Source of the DNA: JACCTH01 sp035281645
GTDB taxonomy: Bacteria > Actinomycetota > Acidimicrobiia > Spongiisociales > ZC4RG35
Length of the DNA: 64,000 nucleotides
NCBI GenBank assembly: GCA_035281645.1
Contig: DATEDN010000141.1
Location: forward strand, 16,266 to 80,265
Direction of reading: 5' to 3'
The notes under the pieces were generated by a model that ran no database searches, was not told the origin of the DNA, and worked only from the letters and a program-made list of their open reading frames with translations. Position 1 is the first letter of the stretch. Each line of letters opens with the position of its first letter. Positions 16,196 to 25,268 of the stretch are shown piece by piece. The position numbers were made by a program, and so were the translations under genes.

Positions 16196-16885
16196 GTGGA
16201 TAACAGACCCCAACGTGTCTTGTTGGTGGACGACGAAGCCCGGGTCCGAGAGATTGCGGCTCAGTACCTCGCACGGGACGGATTCGCAGTACAGACGGCT
16301 GACAACGGCGAGACCGCGAGGCGCTACCTTTCCGAATTCAGACCGGATTTAGTCGTCCTTGACTTGATGCTTCCGGCGGTTTCGGGATTTGACCTCCTCC
16401 AAGAGATCCGTCGTGGTGGTGACACGCCCGTAATAGTCCTTACTGCCAGGGCTGACGAAGCCGACAGGGTTAGCGGTCTGGAACTGGGGGCTGACGACTA
16501 TGTCGTCAAACCGTTTTCCCCGCGGGAGCTGGTGGCCCGAGTGCGGTCGGTCATGAGACGTTCTACGGCGAAGACGGCTGATGCCGAAATGAAGTTCCAT
16601 GGGCTTGAGATCGATACTCGTCAGCGAGCAGTTTTCTTAGGGGGTACGCCGATCGAGTTGACCGCCAAAGAATTTGATTTGGTTGCATACCTCGCCTCCA
16701 ATGCATCGCAAGTCTTCAGTCGAAGCCAATTGCTCGAGCACGTGTGGGGGTCTTCGCCTGAGTGGCAGGATCCGGCCACGGTCACTGTCCACGTCCGCCG
16801 CGTACGGCAGAAATTGGAGATCGATCCAGGAAACCCGCGCTGGCTAAAGACGGTGTGGGGAGTCGGGTACCGATTCGAGCCGTGA
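16196..16885 (+). CDS. OmpR/PhoB-family response regulator
   Basis: The receiver domain (about 7-118) has the acidic pair in LLVDDE, phospho-acceptor Asp56 in VVLDLMLP, Thr in VLTARA and Lys in YVVKPFSP. A winged-helix DNA-binding domain (about 132-229) ends in TVWGVGYRFEP. GTG start. The stop overlaps the GTG start of the kinase gene (GTGA), so the pair is co-translated. The target genes are unknown; the secreted-protein gene at 18203 is a possible neighbour target. Confidence 0.92.
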   Translation: MDNRPQRVLLVDDEARVREIAAQYLARDGFAVQTADNGETARRYLSEFRPDLVVLDLMLPAVSGFDLLQEIRRGGDTPVIVLTARADEADRVSGLELGADDYVVKPFSPRELVARVRSVMRRSTAKTADAEMKFHGLEIDTRQRAVFLGGTPIELTAKEFDLVAYLASNASQVFSRSQLLEHVWGSSPEWQDPATVTVHVRRVRQKLEIDPGNPRWLKTVWGVGYRFEP

Positions 16886-18051
16886 GGCGGATGGCTTGGG
16901 CGTTGGGAGGGGTGCTCCTTGCAGGCCTTTTTCTCGCCGAATTGGCGATGGATCTGGGCCCGCCAGATCGGCGCAAGATCTATGCGGTCTTCGTCTCGAT
17001 GGCGGTGGTCACTTTTCTCGCAGCGTTTGGAGCTGTCCGGGTAACGACACGAATGAAGTCGTTGGTCGCGAGCATCCAGTTGGTCGCGTTTGCAGCAATA
17101 GCTGTGACCGCAGCCGTAGTCGCGGTGGCCTCATTGACGATGTTTATCGAGGGCCACGACCTCGCACTTGTGCTTGTCGCTTTGGCACTTGGAGTTGGTT
17201 TGGGAGGCGTGGTGGCGGCAGCTGTGGCCAATCCACTGACCGCTGACCTGGACACTCTTTCATCCACAGCCCACGCGGTGGCGGCCGGTGATCTAACGGT
17301 AAGGACCGGTATCACCCGTGAGGACGAATTGGGCTCTGCGGCTCGAACTTTCGACCGCATGATCAGCAGGCTGCAGACGTCCGAGGAGGAGCGTCGGAAC
17401 CTGTTGGCTTCGATCGGCCATGACCTACGGACGCCGCTTGCTTCCATGCAGGCCGCAGTCGAGGCCTTGCAAGATGGCGTCGCTTCAGATCCAGCCGGCT
17501 TCCTGCGTGGTCTTTCCTACGACCTTCACCATCTTGCCCGGCTCGTGGAGGACCTATTTCTCCTATCGCGGATAGACGCGGGCAGACTTGAGATTTCACC
17601 AATCGATGTCGATTTGACCGAGTTGGCCGACGAAGCGGTGGAAGCGGTTTCGCCGATGGCGGCCCGCCGGCGGGTGAGTCTGTCTGTACTCGCCCCTGGC
17701 CGGGTGGCGATCACCGCCGATCCAGCAGCCCTTGGCCGAGTCTTCCGCAACCTACTCAGCAACGCGATTGATCACAGCCCCGACTCGGCGGAGGTACGAG
17801 TGCAGTTGACCAGGAGCGACTCCACCGTCGAGACCCTTGTTATTGATCAGGGATTTGGGTTCTCGGATCAAATCAGATCGCGCGCTTTCGAGCGCTTCGT
17901 TCGCCTTGATGACTCTCGAAGTCGCGAGTCAGGGGGCACTGGACTTGGTCTAGCCATCGCCAGGGCCATCGTCGAGGCACATGGTGGAGCCATCTCAATC
18001 GAGGATGGACCCGGCGGTCGGGTGCGGTTTGTCTTGCCCCTTCCAGGCTGA
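16882..18051 (+). CDS. membrane sensor histidine kinase
   Basis: Partner of the preceding regulator. Four hydrophobic segments lie in the first 116 residues with almost no extracellular loop, then a HAMP-like region (about 117-165), the dimerisation/phosphotransfer helix with His180 in SIGHDLRTPL, and a HATPase domain with the N box NLLSNAIDHSP, DQGFGF and GGTGLGLAIARAI. I start at GTG 16882 because it overlaps the regulator's stop; an open extension back to 16762 lies inside the regulator gene. The minimal sensor loop suggests a signal within the membrane. Confidence 0.9.
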   Translation: MRRMAWALGGVLLAGLFLAELAMDLGPPDRRKIYAVFVSMAVVTFLAAFGAVRVTTRMKSLVASIQLVAFAAIAVTAAVVAVASLTMFIEGHDLALVLVALALGVGLGGVVAAAVANPLTADLDTLSSTAHAVAAGDLTVRTGITREDELGSAARTFDRMISRLQTSEEERRNLLASIGHDLRTPLASMQAAVEALQDGVASDPAGFLRGLSYDLHHLARLVEDLFLLSRIDAGRLEISPIDVDLTELADEAVEAVSPMAARRRVSLSVLAPGRVAITADPAALGRVFRNLLSNAIDHSPDSAEVRVQLTRSDSTVETLVIDQGFGFSDQIRSRAFERFVRLDDSRSRESGGTGLGLAIARAIVEAHGGAISIEDGPGGRVRFVLPLPG

Positions 18052-18202
18052 GCATCGACCCTGACACCCGCGCGGATGCTCGGCCGATCGTCCTCCGACC
18101 CTTCAAAGGTTTCGTGTTGTTTAAGCGATCGGCAAGGGTGGCGAAACATGTTGGATATACGGTCCCGGATGACCCGAGCAACTTGGGAAGAAAGGAATCG
18201 TT

Positions 18203-18652
18203 ATGCGAAAAGGAATCCTTCTAACCATGGCTACGGCCTCGCTGTTGCTAATAGCGCTTGGAGCAACAGCCGGAGTGTCCGGGCCAGCCTTTTACGTCGA
18301 TGGAGAGACGTATCGGACGGTAGGTACGCCAACAGACTTCTCGACAACAGGGGCACCCGACCACACCTTCGATACGATCTACGAATTCTCCGGGGCACAG
18401 GCACTAAACGTTGCAACAGCGGCTCCCGGCGATGCCGGATACAACGGCGGACGTTGGCGCGTTCAGGTAGTTGGCCATGCAAGCGGTCACAGCTATGACT
18501 CGGCGCTCGCGGCTTTCGATTCCAACGGCTCAGGCGATTTCGACTTTGCAGCAGAGGTGGAATCGGCGATTGCCGCCGGAGTAATCACGACCTCGGATGG
18601 ACCGTCCTTCGCATGCCCCGTGATTCCTCTCCCCAACAAGGGCGGTGAGTAA
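18203..18652 (+). CDS. secreted protein of unknown function (149 aa)
   Basis: ATG is preceded by GAAAGGA. A clear signal peptide spans residues 1-23 (MRKG, hydrophobic core, GATAG). The mature part is acidic and Gly/Ser-rich, with beta character and only one cysteine. Similar exported proteins accompany two-component systems in actinobacteria, but I recognise no family. A strong hairpin ends the unit at 18663. Confidence 0.6.
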   Translation: MRKGILLTMATASLLLIALGATAGVSGPAFYVDGETYRTVGTPTDFSTTGAPDHTFDTIYEFSGAQALNVATAAPGDAGYNGGRWRVQVVGHASGHSYDSALAAFDSNGSGDFDFAAEVESAIAAGVITTSDGPSFACPVIPLPNKGGE

Positions 18653-18662
18653 TCGGATAGGT

Positions 18663-18693
18663 GCGCGGAACCGTGGTTTGCTCGGTTCCGCGC
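18663..18693 (+). terminator. 11-bp perfect hairpin after the secreted-protein gene
   Basis: GCGCGGAACCG (18663-18673) pairs with CGGTTCCGCGC (18683-18693) around a 9-base loop, 11 bases after the stop codon. No U tract follows, as is common for high-GC actinobacterial terminators. Confidence 0.6.
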
Positions 18694-18740
18694 CCTAGGG
18701 CCGTGATTTGATCGCGTTCTTCAGCGCACTGCCGCCAGAC

Positions 18741-18947
18741 CTACTCGTTGTAATCCGTTTTTGGGCGCTGAAGGTCGTCTGCGTCCATCTGCAGCTGGAT
18801 CAGCTCAAGCAGGTTCTCTTTGGCTGTCTTGACGCCGGCCTTCTTGATGGTGTCGGTCTGCCCCGCCTTCTTCAGGTCTTCCTCGACGATGTTGGCTGGA
18901 TCGCCATGATCCTCGTAGGGCAGCTTGCAGCCGCAGGTGTAACACAT
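18741..18947 (-). CDS. small cysteine-motif protein (C-x-x-C-x-C), unknown
   Basis: A 68-residue soluble protein starting MCYTCGCKLPYEDHGDP. The N-terminal cysteine cluster plus His looks like a metal-binding knuckle; the rest is a charged helix (EEDLKKAGQ, then KTAKENLLELIQLQM). From general knowledge, similar short proteins with this opening occur in several bacterial phyla without known function. It stands alone. The 190 bases upstream (18948-19134) hold nothing I can identify. Confidence 0.6.
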   Translation of the reverse strand: MCYTCGCKLPYEDHGDPANIVEEDLKKAGQTDTIKKAGVKTAKENLLELIQLQMDADDLQRPKTDYNE

Positions 18948-19134
18948 ACCGAGGCCTCGCCTTCTTCGATCAGGACCGAGATCGGCGAGCCGTCGCCGGT
19001 CGCGTGCGAAGCGGCTCGGCGACCTCGGTCAGTCCCGGCCGCTGGAGGAGCCAGGCGCCGGGACCTTGGAAATCAATTCCTACCCGGGTCAGGAGCTGGC
19101 GAAACAAACGCGAAAAGCTTGATTGGGCCCGGAC

Positions 19135-19905
19135 CTACTGGGGACGGTCGGGTCGTATGCGATCGGCTTCCGCCTGGATCTTGGCCCGGTCTTCTTCGAC
19201 TCGCTCCTTGACTCGTTCTCCCGCCCCCGCCAGCTCCCGACGGGCGCGAGGCATTTCCTCATCGAGGCGGATGAGGGCTCGCCCCCACCGATCACGCATA
19301 GGCTGAATCCCGCCTCCTCCGACGGCAACGATCACCACCCCGACCACGATCGCCAAGATCGCGTAGAAGACGGCGTTGAGGATGGCAGGAGCAATTTCCA
19401 GTTGTGACAACGCCGCAAAGATGCCGACCGTGAGTACCGCTGCTCCGGCGACGTTGGCCAGGACTCGTCCGTATCCGAGGTTTCCGAGGGCAGCGTCGAC
19501 CATCTCGCGCACGGCGGCGGCTATGGCTGAGGCGACAACGATGATGAGGATGGCTGCGATGACCCGAGGGATGTAGGCGATAACCGCCTCGAGCATGTCG
19601 CTAATCGGGTTGGGTCCGAAGACGCCGAACGCCAGCTGCAAAACGAAGAGGAACAGGAGGTAGAAGACCAGCTTGCCGAGAATGCCACTGGCGTCGTATT
19701 TGGTCCGCTCGAGGGCCCGCTTAACGCCTCCTCGCTCGACCGCCCGGTCAAAACCGACTCGCTCCAGAACCTTGTCGAGAGCATTGCCGATCGCCTTGGC
19801 GATGAAGTAACCGACGATCAGGATCAGAAGGAAACCGAGGAACTTGGGCAGGAATGCCGCCACGTTTGCCCAGGCATTCTCCAATCCCTCTCTAAAACCA
19901 TCCAT
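19135..19905 (-). CDS. mechanosensitive-channel-like membrane protein (conserved TM-helix repeat family)
   Basis: 256 residues. At least four hydrophobic helices (about 20-40, 85-105, 115-140, 165-200) carry repeated motifs such as LILIVGYFIAKAIGNALDKV and ERVGFDRAVE, typical of small-conductance-channel relatives. A charged C-terminal coiled tail (EEDRAKIQAEADRIRP) lies in the cytoplasm. The start ATG 19903-19905 has GGAGG at the right spacing; an in-frame codon 18 residues upstream is rejected. Likely role in osmotic protection. Confidence 0.75.
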   Translation of the reverse strand: MDGFREGLENAWANVAAFLPKFLGFLLILIVGYFIAKAIGNALDKVLERVGFDRAVERGGVKRALERTKYDASGILGKLVFYLLFLFVLQLAFGVFGPNPISDMLEAVIAYIPRVIAAILIIVVASAIAAAVREMVDAALGNLGYGRVLANVAGAAVLTVGIFAALSQLEIAPAILNAVFYAILAIVVGVVIVAVGGGGIQPMRDRWGRALIRLDEEMPRARRELAGAGERVKERVEEDRAKIQAEADRIRPDRPQ

Positions 19906-20049
19906 GCAACCTCCAGGAGCCGAGTTGAGCGCCGAGTACCCGAGTGGCAGTGCGGCCAAACAAGAATGCCCCGCCTCACTTCGAACTCATAGCATGAACC
20001 CCTTGTTCAAGCGTCCACCTGCCGGGGCCGACCCGCGCGGTCACACCGT

Positions 20050-21120
20050 ATGGCGATCGAGACCGTCGAGGATCTAAGGGCCCACCTCGTTCTGGCGACG
20101 AGGGTAGAGCTTTCCACCATCCCGCCGTATCTATATGCCATGTACTCGGTGGAGGATCAAGATTCAGACGCGGCCCGGCTCATCGCCAGCGTCGTGGTCG
20201 AGGAGATGCTCCATGTAGCGCTCACCACCAACCTCTTGCTCGCGATCGGCGGAGAGCCCTCCTTCGGCTACGACTCGATTCCGTCCTATCCGGGATTTCT
20301 GGCCCACCATCAGCCGGATTTGCTGCTCGAGCTAAGGGAGTGCACGCCCGAGCTGATCACGAGCACCTTCCTGGAGATCGAAAGACCGCGCGCACCAGGG
20401 GCAATCCCCGAAGACGATGATTTTGAGACCCTGGGTCAGTTCTATGCCGCGCTGGAAGCAGCTCTGGATGATCTGTCCGCGGCCTCCGACATCTTCGCCC
20501 GGCACCAGCCCGAAAGGCAGCTGGCGAACCATTCCTGGTATGGACCCGTCCTTTTCGATGCCGAGGACAGCGGGGGTCTCTTGATGATTGACGATAGGAA
20601 CAGCGCCGATGAGGCACTGGAGATCATCATTCATCAAGGGGAGGGAGTGAGCGACGAGCGCTGGGCGGACCCCTCCCACCAAGAGCTCACCCACTTCCGG
20701 AAGTTCCAACAGCTGGCCGACGGGACCACTCCAATCGGCCGGACATGGCCGGTGTTGACCAATCCCCGAACCGCAGATCTCCCTCAGGGCCTGCACAGAG
20801 TCTCCGATCTTTTCAACGCCCTCTACGGGCTGGTATTCGCCACCATGGATGATCTGTTCTCGGGTGCCGGGCACCAGGAAGAGTCAATTGGCCGCCTCTA
20901 CGGGCTGATGTCTGGTTGCCTGGCTCCTACCGCTCGTTACCTGGTGAGACAACCAGTGAGCAAGACTGCGACCGCGGGCCCGACCTTCGAGGTCTATCGG
21001 TTTGAGGGAGATCCTTATGCCGAGACGGCAGCTCTGGCTGCGGCCGTCGCAAAGGAGCACCCCGACCTAGATCCAGTCGCTTCTATCGCGTCGGCCTTCT
21101 CGGTCACCCCAAATCTGTAG
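20050..21120 (+). CDS. ferritin-like domain protein (VioB/iminophenylpyruvate-dimer-synthase-like)
   Basis: The N-terminal ferritin-like four-helix domain (about 1-250) has a first-helix glutamate in RVELSTIPPYLYAMYSV and the E-E-x-x-H motif in VVVEEMLHVALTTNLLLAIGG. A further acidic/His set is near HHQELTHF-like SHQELTHFRKFQQLADG. The family includes an indolepyruvate-type dimer synthase but most members are uncharacterised. It is not in an obvious biosynthetic cluster here. 356 residues. Confidence 0.75.
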   Translation: MAIETVEDLRAHLVLATRVELSTIPPYLYAMYSVEDQDSDAARLIASVVVEEMLHVALTTNLLLAIGGEPSFGYDSIPSYPGFLAHHQPDLLLELRECTPELITSTFLEIERPRAPGAIPEDDDFETLGQFYAALEAALDDLSAASDIFARHQPERQLANHSWYGPVLFDAEDSGGLLMIDDRNSADEALEIIIHQGEGVSDERWADPSHQELTHFRKFQQLADGTTPIGRTWPVLTNPRTADLPQGLHRVSDLFNALYGLVFATMDDLFSGAGHQEESIGRLYGLMSGCLAPTARYLVRQPVSKTATAGPTFEVYRFEGDPYAETAALAAAVAKEHPDLDPVASIASAFSVTPNL

Positions 21121-21130
21121 CCAAGCCGAC

Positions 21131-21286
21131 TTAGGTTTCATCTCGGTGGAGAAGGTGAGCCAGGCGGTCGACGACCAACAGGGCGACAAGCAAGATCATT
21201 GGCAGCGTCAAAATGGGAAGAGCTGCCCGAATCAAGACTTCGAGAAACGAAGCATCCGCCAGCGAGCCATCCAACAATCGTTCCAC
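21131..21286 (-). CDS. very small single-span membrane protein (51 aa)
   Basis: A GTG start at 21284-21286 has AGGAG five bases upstream. The product has an amphipathic N-terminus (VERLLDGSLADASFL), a hydrophobic helix (about residues 18-40, AALPILTLPMILLVALLVV) and a basic/His tail (HLLHRDET). It converges with the ferritin-like gene, ending 10 bases after it. No known family. Confidence 0.45.
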   Translation of the reverse strand: MERLLDGSLADASFLEVLIRAALPILTLPMILLVALLVVDRLAHLLHRDET

Positions 21287-21498
21287 ATCCACTCCTGCGC
21301 CGCCCTTACCCGCGCGCCGCCGGTTTCATGCAGTTCCGGACCAGAAAGCCCGGTCGTACTAGTCAACGAATTGCCGTAGACTGCTGACATAGCGCACGCA
21401 AACGCGTGCAGCGCCTTCTTCGCCTCAGAATGTGGGTGAAGTTTCCGCTTGCTTTGCCGGTGCGACGTCGAGCTTCTATCGACGGCGGTTTCGGGAGC

Positions 21499-21524
21499 AC
21501 CGTCAGAGGGCTAGTGCTGACGGT
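21499..21524 (+). promoter_or_regulatory. hairpin just upstream of a strong ribosome binding site
   Basis: ACCGTCAG (21499-21506) pairs with CTGACGGT (21517-21524). Eight bases later comes AAGGAG and an ATG at 21543 that opens only a 14-codon frame. It may be the leader of the small zinc-motif gene or a broken start. The DNA between 21287 and 21498 shows no gene I can support. Confidence 0.3.
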
Positions 21525-21565
21525 TCGAAGCAAGGAGAAAGAATGTCCCAGGTCGATATCACCCA

Positions 21566-21760
21566 ATGTGTGGCGAGGGCGGCCTAGCGGTGGCCAGGCA
21601 AAACGATCGAACTCATGATGGGAACCGCCGGCGTTGTCTTGGGTGCGGGCATCCTCTAGTCGAGCACCGGCCCAGCGCGTGCTCTGTCCCCAAGTGCGTC
21701 TGCAGCAACTACACGGGCCCGCTCGACGTGAGATTGCCCAGCGCGACGTCGGTTAAGTAG
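21566..21760 (+). CDS. small Cys/His-motif protein, possible zinc knuckle
   Basis: The centre carries RCLGCGHPLVEH followed by SACSVPKCVCSNYTG. This C-x-x-C-G-H ... C ... C-x-C pattern resembles short actinobacterial metal-binding motifs. The strong Shine-Dalgarno upstream serves ATG 21543 in a different frame, ending after 14 codons, so the gene may have suffered a frameshift; ATG 21566 is the first start in this frame and has no good site of its own. Confidence 0.4.
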   Translation: MCGEGGLAVARQNDRTHDGNRRRCLGCGHPLVEHRPSACSVPKCVCSNYTGPLDVRLPSATSVK

Positions 21761-21778
21761 CCGGCAGGCGTAGCTCCC

Positions 21779-21961
21779 ATGAGCATCCGTGCGAAGGAAG
21801 CCGACGAGATGCTGGGGGTTCTCGTTCGAATCGCTGACGCGATCGAGTCAATCAGCCGCCAACTCGAGGAAATCAGCTCATCGGTGGAGGCCATGCGCCA
21901 AGACTTATGGGACATTCCCAAAGCCATCAGGGGCCAGCCCCCGGGCGAGACCTCCTATTGA
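21779..21961 (+). CDS. small coiled-coil protein (60 aa), unknown
   Basis: The composition is strongly helical with heptad-like spacing (LVRIADAIESISRQLEEIS, then SSVEAMRQDLWDI). No membrane span. It ends six bases before the 3' end of the convergent YihY gene. The ribosome binding site is weak, so expression is not certain. Confidence 0.4.
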   Translation: MSIRAKEADEMLGVLVRIADAIESISRQLEEISSSVEAMRQDLWDIPKAIRGQPPGETSY

Positions 21962-21967
21962 CTCCGG

Positions 21968-22936
21968 CTATCTAGATCGACGCCGTCCTAGCAGCAAGCC
22001 GGAGAGGAACGCCCCCAGAATCAACCAGCCCGGTGCGGGTTCGCGCTGGCGGGGGGCGTGGCTGGTATCCCGGGAGACAACGGGTTCCGCCCCGGGGACG
22101 GGTGTGACTGACGACTCATGGCGTTTGGTCCACACCTGAGTGAGTTCGGCTCCGAAGAAGACGATGAGGGCGGAGTAGTAGATCCAGACCATGATGATGA
22201 TCAGGGAACCGGCGACGCCATAGGCAGACCCCACGTCGCTAGTTCCGAGGTAGAAGCCGATGGCGAACTTCCCGATGATGAAAAGACCAGCGGTGAGGAA
22301 GGCTCCCAACCAAACATCGCGCCATCTGATTCGGACGTCGGGCAAAAACTTGAAAATCAGAGCGAATAGCACTGTGACGACCAGGAGCGAGAAAACGATG
22401 TCCATGACGGCCACGAAAGGAGCGAGAGATTCAACGCCTCCGGCGAGTTCTGCCAAGGCGGCAGTGGCCGTGCTTACGGCCAGTGAAACCAGCAGCAAGA
22501 AGCCCGCTCCCAGTACTGCCGCCAGCGACAGCAATCGTTTCTGAATCAATCGCCAGATACCCCCTCCCGGCTTAGGCCGAACGTCCCAGATCGTGTTGAG
22601 GGCATCTTGAAGCTGGGCGAAGACCCCAGAGGCGGCTATCACCAGCAATGCCAAACCCAGGGCAACGGCCCAACTGGGCCCGGTCGTCTCTTGGGCCTCG
22701 GCTATGGCCGCACCCAGCAAATCGGCCGACTCAGCTCCCACCAGCCCCCGCATCTGCTCGACCAGGCGATCACTAACGACGTCGGCGCCAAAAGCGATTC
22801 CCGCAATCCCAATCAATGCCACCAGCAAAGGCGGGAGAGAAAAAGCCGTGTAATACGAGAGCGCCGCCCCCAAACGCGGTGCTTTGTCCTCTAGCCAATC
22901 TTTGCCTGCATCTACGACTAGCCGACCGATGTTCAT
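21968..22936 (-). CDS. YihY/BrkB-family membrane protein
   Basis: 322 residues with six hydrophobic helices. The family hallmarks are visible: KAPRLGAALSYYTAFSLPPLL near the N-terminus, a DALNTIWDVRPKPG stretch in the middle and YGVAGSLIIIMVWIYYSALI with FFGAELTQVW near the C-terminus. Once thought to be RNase BN, the family is now only known as an inner-membrane protein. ATG 22934-22936 has AGGAGGGCGG just upstream, which decides the start. A basic tail (LLLGRRRSR) ends the protein. Confidence 0.88.
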   Translation of the reverse strand: MNIGRLVVDAGKDWLEDKAPRLGAALSYYTAFSLPPLLVALIGIAGIAFGADVVSDRLVEQMRGLVGAESADLLGAAIAEAQETTGPSWAVALGLALLVIAASGVFAQLQDALNTIWDVRPKPGGGIWRLIQKRLLSLAAVLGAGFLLLVSLAVSTATAALAELAGGVESLAPFVAVMDIVFSLLVVTVLFALIFKFLPDVRIRWRDVWLGAFLTAGLFIIGKFAIGFYLGTSDVGSAYGVAGSLIIIMVWIYYSALIVFFGAELTQVWTKRHESSVTPVPGAEPVVSRDTSHAPRQREPAPGWLILGAFLSGLLLGRRRSR

Positions 22937-23171
22937 CCGCCCTCCTGGGCACACAGTTTCCCCGTCATTTCACGGCCAAAACAAAAGCGAAAAAAGGGCC
23001 AAATGAGCTGACATGCGAGATGCAAATGCCGCATAAAAGCTGCAGCCACCGGTAGGACCGTTGCCGGCGGCCGCTTCGAGGTAGCAATTGAGTATGCTCG
23101 GGGCGCCGCGATGGAAGGCTTTGCCAACTGTCGGGGCAAGAAACGGAACTCACACAACGGGAGGAACCAAG

Positions 23172-25142
23172 TTGAGAGCTACACAGCTCGCCCGTTGGCG
23201 TTGGTTAGCCATTGTTGCCGTATTGGCGATCGTGGCTGCCGCATGTCAGCAGGGAGGCGGCGGGACAACTGCTGCCCCATCTGACGGAGGCACCGCTACC
23301 ACCTCTCTGTCGGGAGATGGAGGCGCGACGACCACCGCCGCCGGGGAAGAAGAACCCACGACGGGTGGCGAGCTTGCCACCTATCGGATGGGGATTTTCT
23401 CTGATACGACCACCGACAACTTCTGGGCCTACTACGACCCGGCGTCGTCGGTGTGGACCGGTTACATCCTTAACGACACCAAGTCTGCCCTTTACGGCAT
23501 CAACTATCCCGGCATCGAATTGGACTCGGACCTGGCTGCCAGCTCGGAGATCCCGACTGGTGCCGCTGAAGGGGACGGTTGGGCCATCGAGGTTGAGATG
23601 AGAGACGACGCCACTTGGTCAGACGGCACACCCGTCACGGCCAACGACGTCGCTTTCACGTTTGCGACGGTTCGCGACCTGGCCTTGGGCGGAAACTGGC
23701 TCAGCGCCTGGCCACTTCCGGATCCAGAGAACCCAAATGCCATCGGCCTCACCGATGTGCAGGCGGTTGACGATTACACCGTCAAGCTGGTCTTCAATGC
23801 TCAGCCGGGCTTGGTCATCTGGCCCCACTCGGTCGGAACCGCTCCGGTGATGCCGGCTCACACCTGGGGGCCGATCGTCGAGGAGGCCAAGGCCTCCGAT
23901 GACCCGGCAGCAGCTCTCTACGCCGCCTCAGGCGTGGAGAACGACGTGGCTAGCGGTCCAATGAACTTCGTCGAGCGAGAGGAAGGTGCCTTCGCTCGTA
24001 GCGAGGCCAACGAGGTCTTCTACGACCGCGGGGTCGAAGTCGAGTCCGGCGGGTTCAACTATGTAGTTGGACCGTACGTCAATGAGTCGACCTTCTCCGT
24101 ATACGGTGGTCAGGACGCGGCAGTGCTGGCGCTGAAAGCCGGCGAGGTAGATTACCTGCTAAACCCGTTGGGAATGCAGCGCGGCCTTCTGGCCCAGGTG
24201 CAAGACGATCCCAACCTGACAGCAGTGGTCAACCCGACCTTCGGGTTCCGCTACCTGGCCTTCAACATGCGTGAAGAGCCGATGTCGATCCCGGCCTTCC
24301 GGGATGCTCTGGCATTAATGATCGACAAGGAGTTCATGGCCAACAACGTCCTCCAGGGCGCGGCCTTCCCCTTGTACGCCACCATGCCTGAGGGCAACCG
24401 CAAGTGGTACAACGCCGAAGTAGCGGAGAGCTTTGCCTCCAACTATGTCGGCAAGACCATCCAGGAGCGGCTCGAGGGTGCTGTCCAGATCCTCCGCGAT
24501 GCAGGTTTCACCTGGGAGACCGAACCCGCCGTCGCCACCGACGCCGAGGGCAACGTCCTCAACGCGGTTAACAACGGTGTTGGGATCATGTACAACGGCA
24601 CTCCGGTGCGGCCGCTCGAGATCCTGGCCCCAGGGCCCGGGTACGACCCGCTGCGGGCGACGTACTCGATTTGGATCGAGACCTGGCTCAACCAGCTGGG
24701 CTTCCAGGCTGAGGCCAATCCCACGGACTTCAACGCCCTCGTGGCCGCGGTCGATCCGCAGGCGGACAACACGGCCGCGTTTGACATGTTCATCCTGGGA
24801 TGGTCGCTCGGAAATCCGGCCTTCCCGGACTACCACCACTCCTTCTTCCACAGCTCCAACGACATGTTGGTTAACGGTGGATCGAACCGCGGTGGGTACG
24901 CCAGCGAGGAGTTCGATGCCCTAGCCGACGCCTACCAGGCGGCGCAGAGCGAAGAAGAGGCCTACGACTTGATGTGGCAGATGGAGGAAGTCCTGTTCAG
25001 GGACAAGCCTTACATCCTGCTCTTCGACACCGGCATCCTCGAGTTCTACCGGACCGAGTCGATCGAATACCCGTTCACCGAGACCTTGGGTGGCATGCAG
25101 TTCATTCAAGGGATGCAGGAACTGGTGACGGCAGCCAAGTAG
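23172..25142 (+). CDS. peptide/oligopeptide-type ABC transporter substrate-binding lipoprotein
   Basis: Extracellular family-5 solute-binding protein (DppA/OppA fold), 656 residues. The TTG start at 23172 is chosen because GGAGG lies 8 bases upstream and it gives a proper lipoprotein signal (LAIVAVLAIVAAAC). A Thr/Gly/Ser-rich linker follows, then the SBP core with the family signature WAIEVEMRDDATWSDGTPVT, then ANDVAFTFA. It heads a five-gene importer (25269-29557). The ligand cannot be read from sequence: peptides, glycosides or opines are all possible. Confidence 0.9.
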   Translation: MRATQLARWRWLAIVAVLAIVAAACQQGGGGTTAAPSDGGTATTSLSGDGGATTTAAGEEEPTTGGELATYRMGIFSDTTTDNFWAYYDPASSVWTGYILNDTKSALYGINYPGIELDSDLAASSEIPTGAAEGDGWAIEVEMRDDATWSDGTPVTANDVAFTFATVRDLALGGNWLSAWPLPDPENPNAIGLTDVQAVDDYTVKLVFNAQPGLVIWPHSVGTAPVMPAHTWGPIVEEAKASDDPAAALYAASGVENDVASGPMNFVEREEGAFARSEANEVFYDRGVEVESGGFNYVVGPYVNESTFSVYGGQDAAVLALKAGEVDYLLNPLGMQRGLLAQVQDDPNLTAVVNPTFGFRYLAFNMREEPMSIPAFRDALALMIDKEFMANNVLQGAAFPLYATMPEGNRKWYNAEVAESFASNYVGKTIQERLEGAVQILRDAGFTWETEPAVATDAEGNVLNAVNNGVGIMYNGTPVRPLEILAPGPGYDPLRATYSIWIETWLNQLGFQAEANPTDFNALVAAVDPQADNTAAFDMFILGWSLGNPAFPDYHHSFFHSSNDMLVNGGSNRGGYASEEFDALADAYQAAQSEEEAYDLMWQMEEVLFRDKPYILLFDTGILEFYRTESIEYPFTETLGGMQFIQGMQELVTAAK

Positions 25143-25163
25143 AAAGCCAAGAGACGATCAGAT

Positions 25164-25194
25164 GATGAGGGGCGGAGTTGATCCGCCCCTCATC
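25164..25194 (+). terminator. hairpin between binding-protein and permease genes
   Basis: GATGAGGGGCGGA (25164-25176) pairs perfectly with TCCGCCCCTCATC (25182-25194), a 13-bp stem with a 5-base loop, 21 bases after the SBP stop. Such intercistronic hairpins stabilise the SBP mRNA and reduce read-through into permease genes, giving excess binding protein. Confidence 0.65.
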
Positions 25195-25268
25195 TGAATG
25201 CAACTGGTAAGTCCAAGGGATTGCCTGGCTGTTAGCCTCGGCTGGCGCCACAAGGAGGGCCGCCTTAG

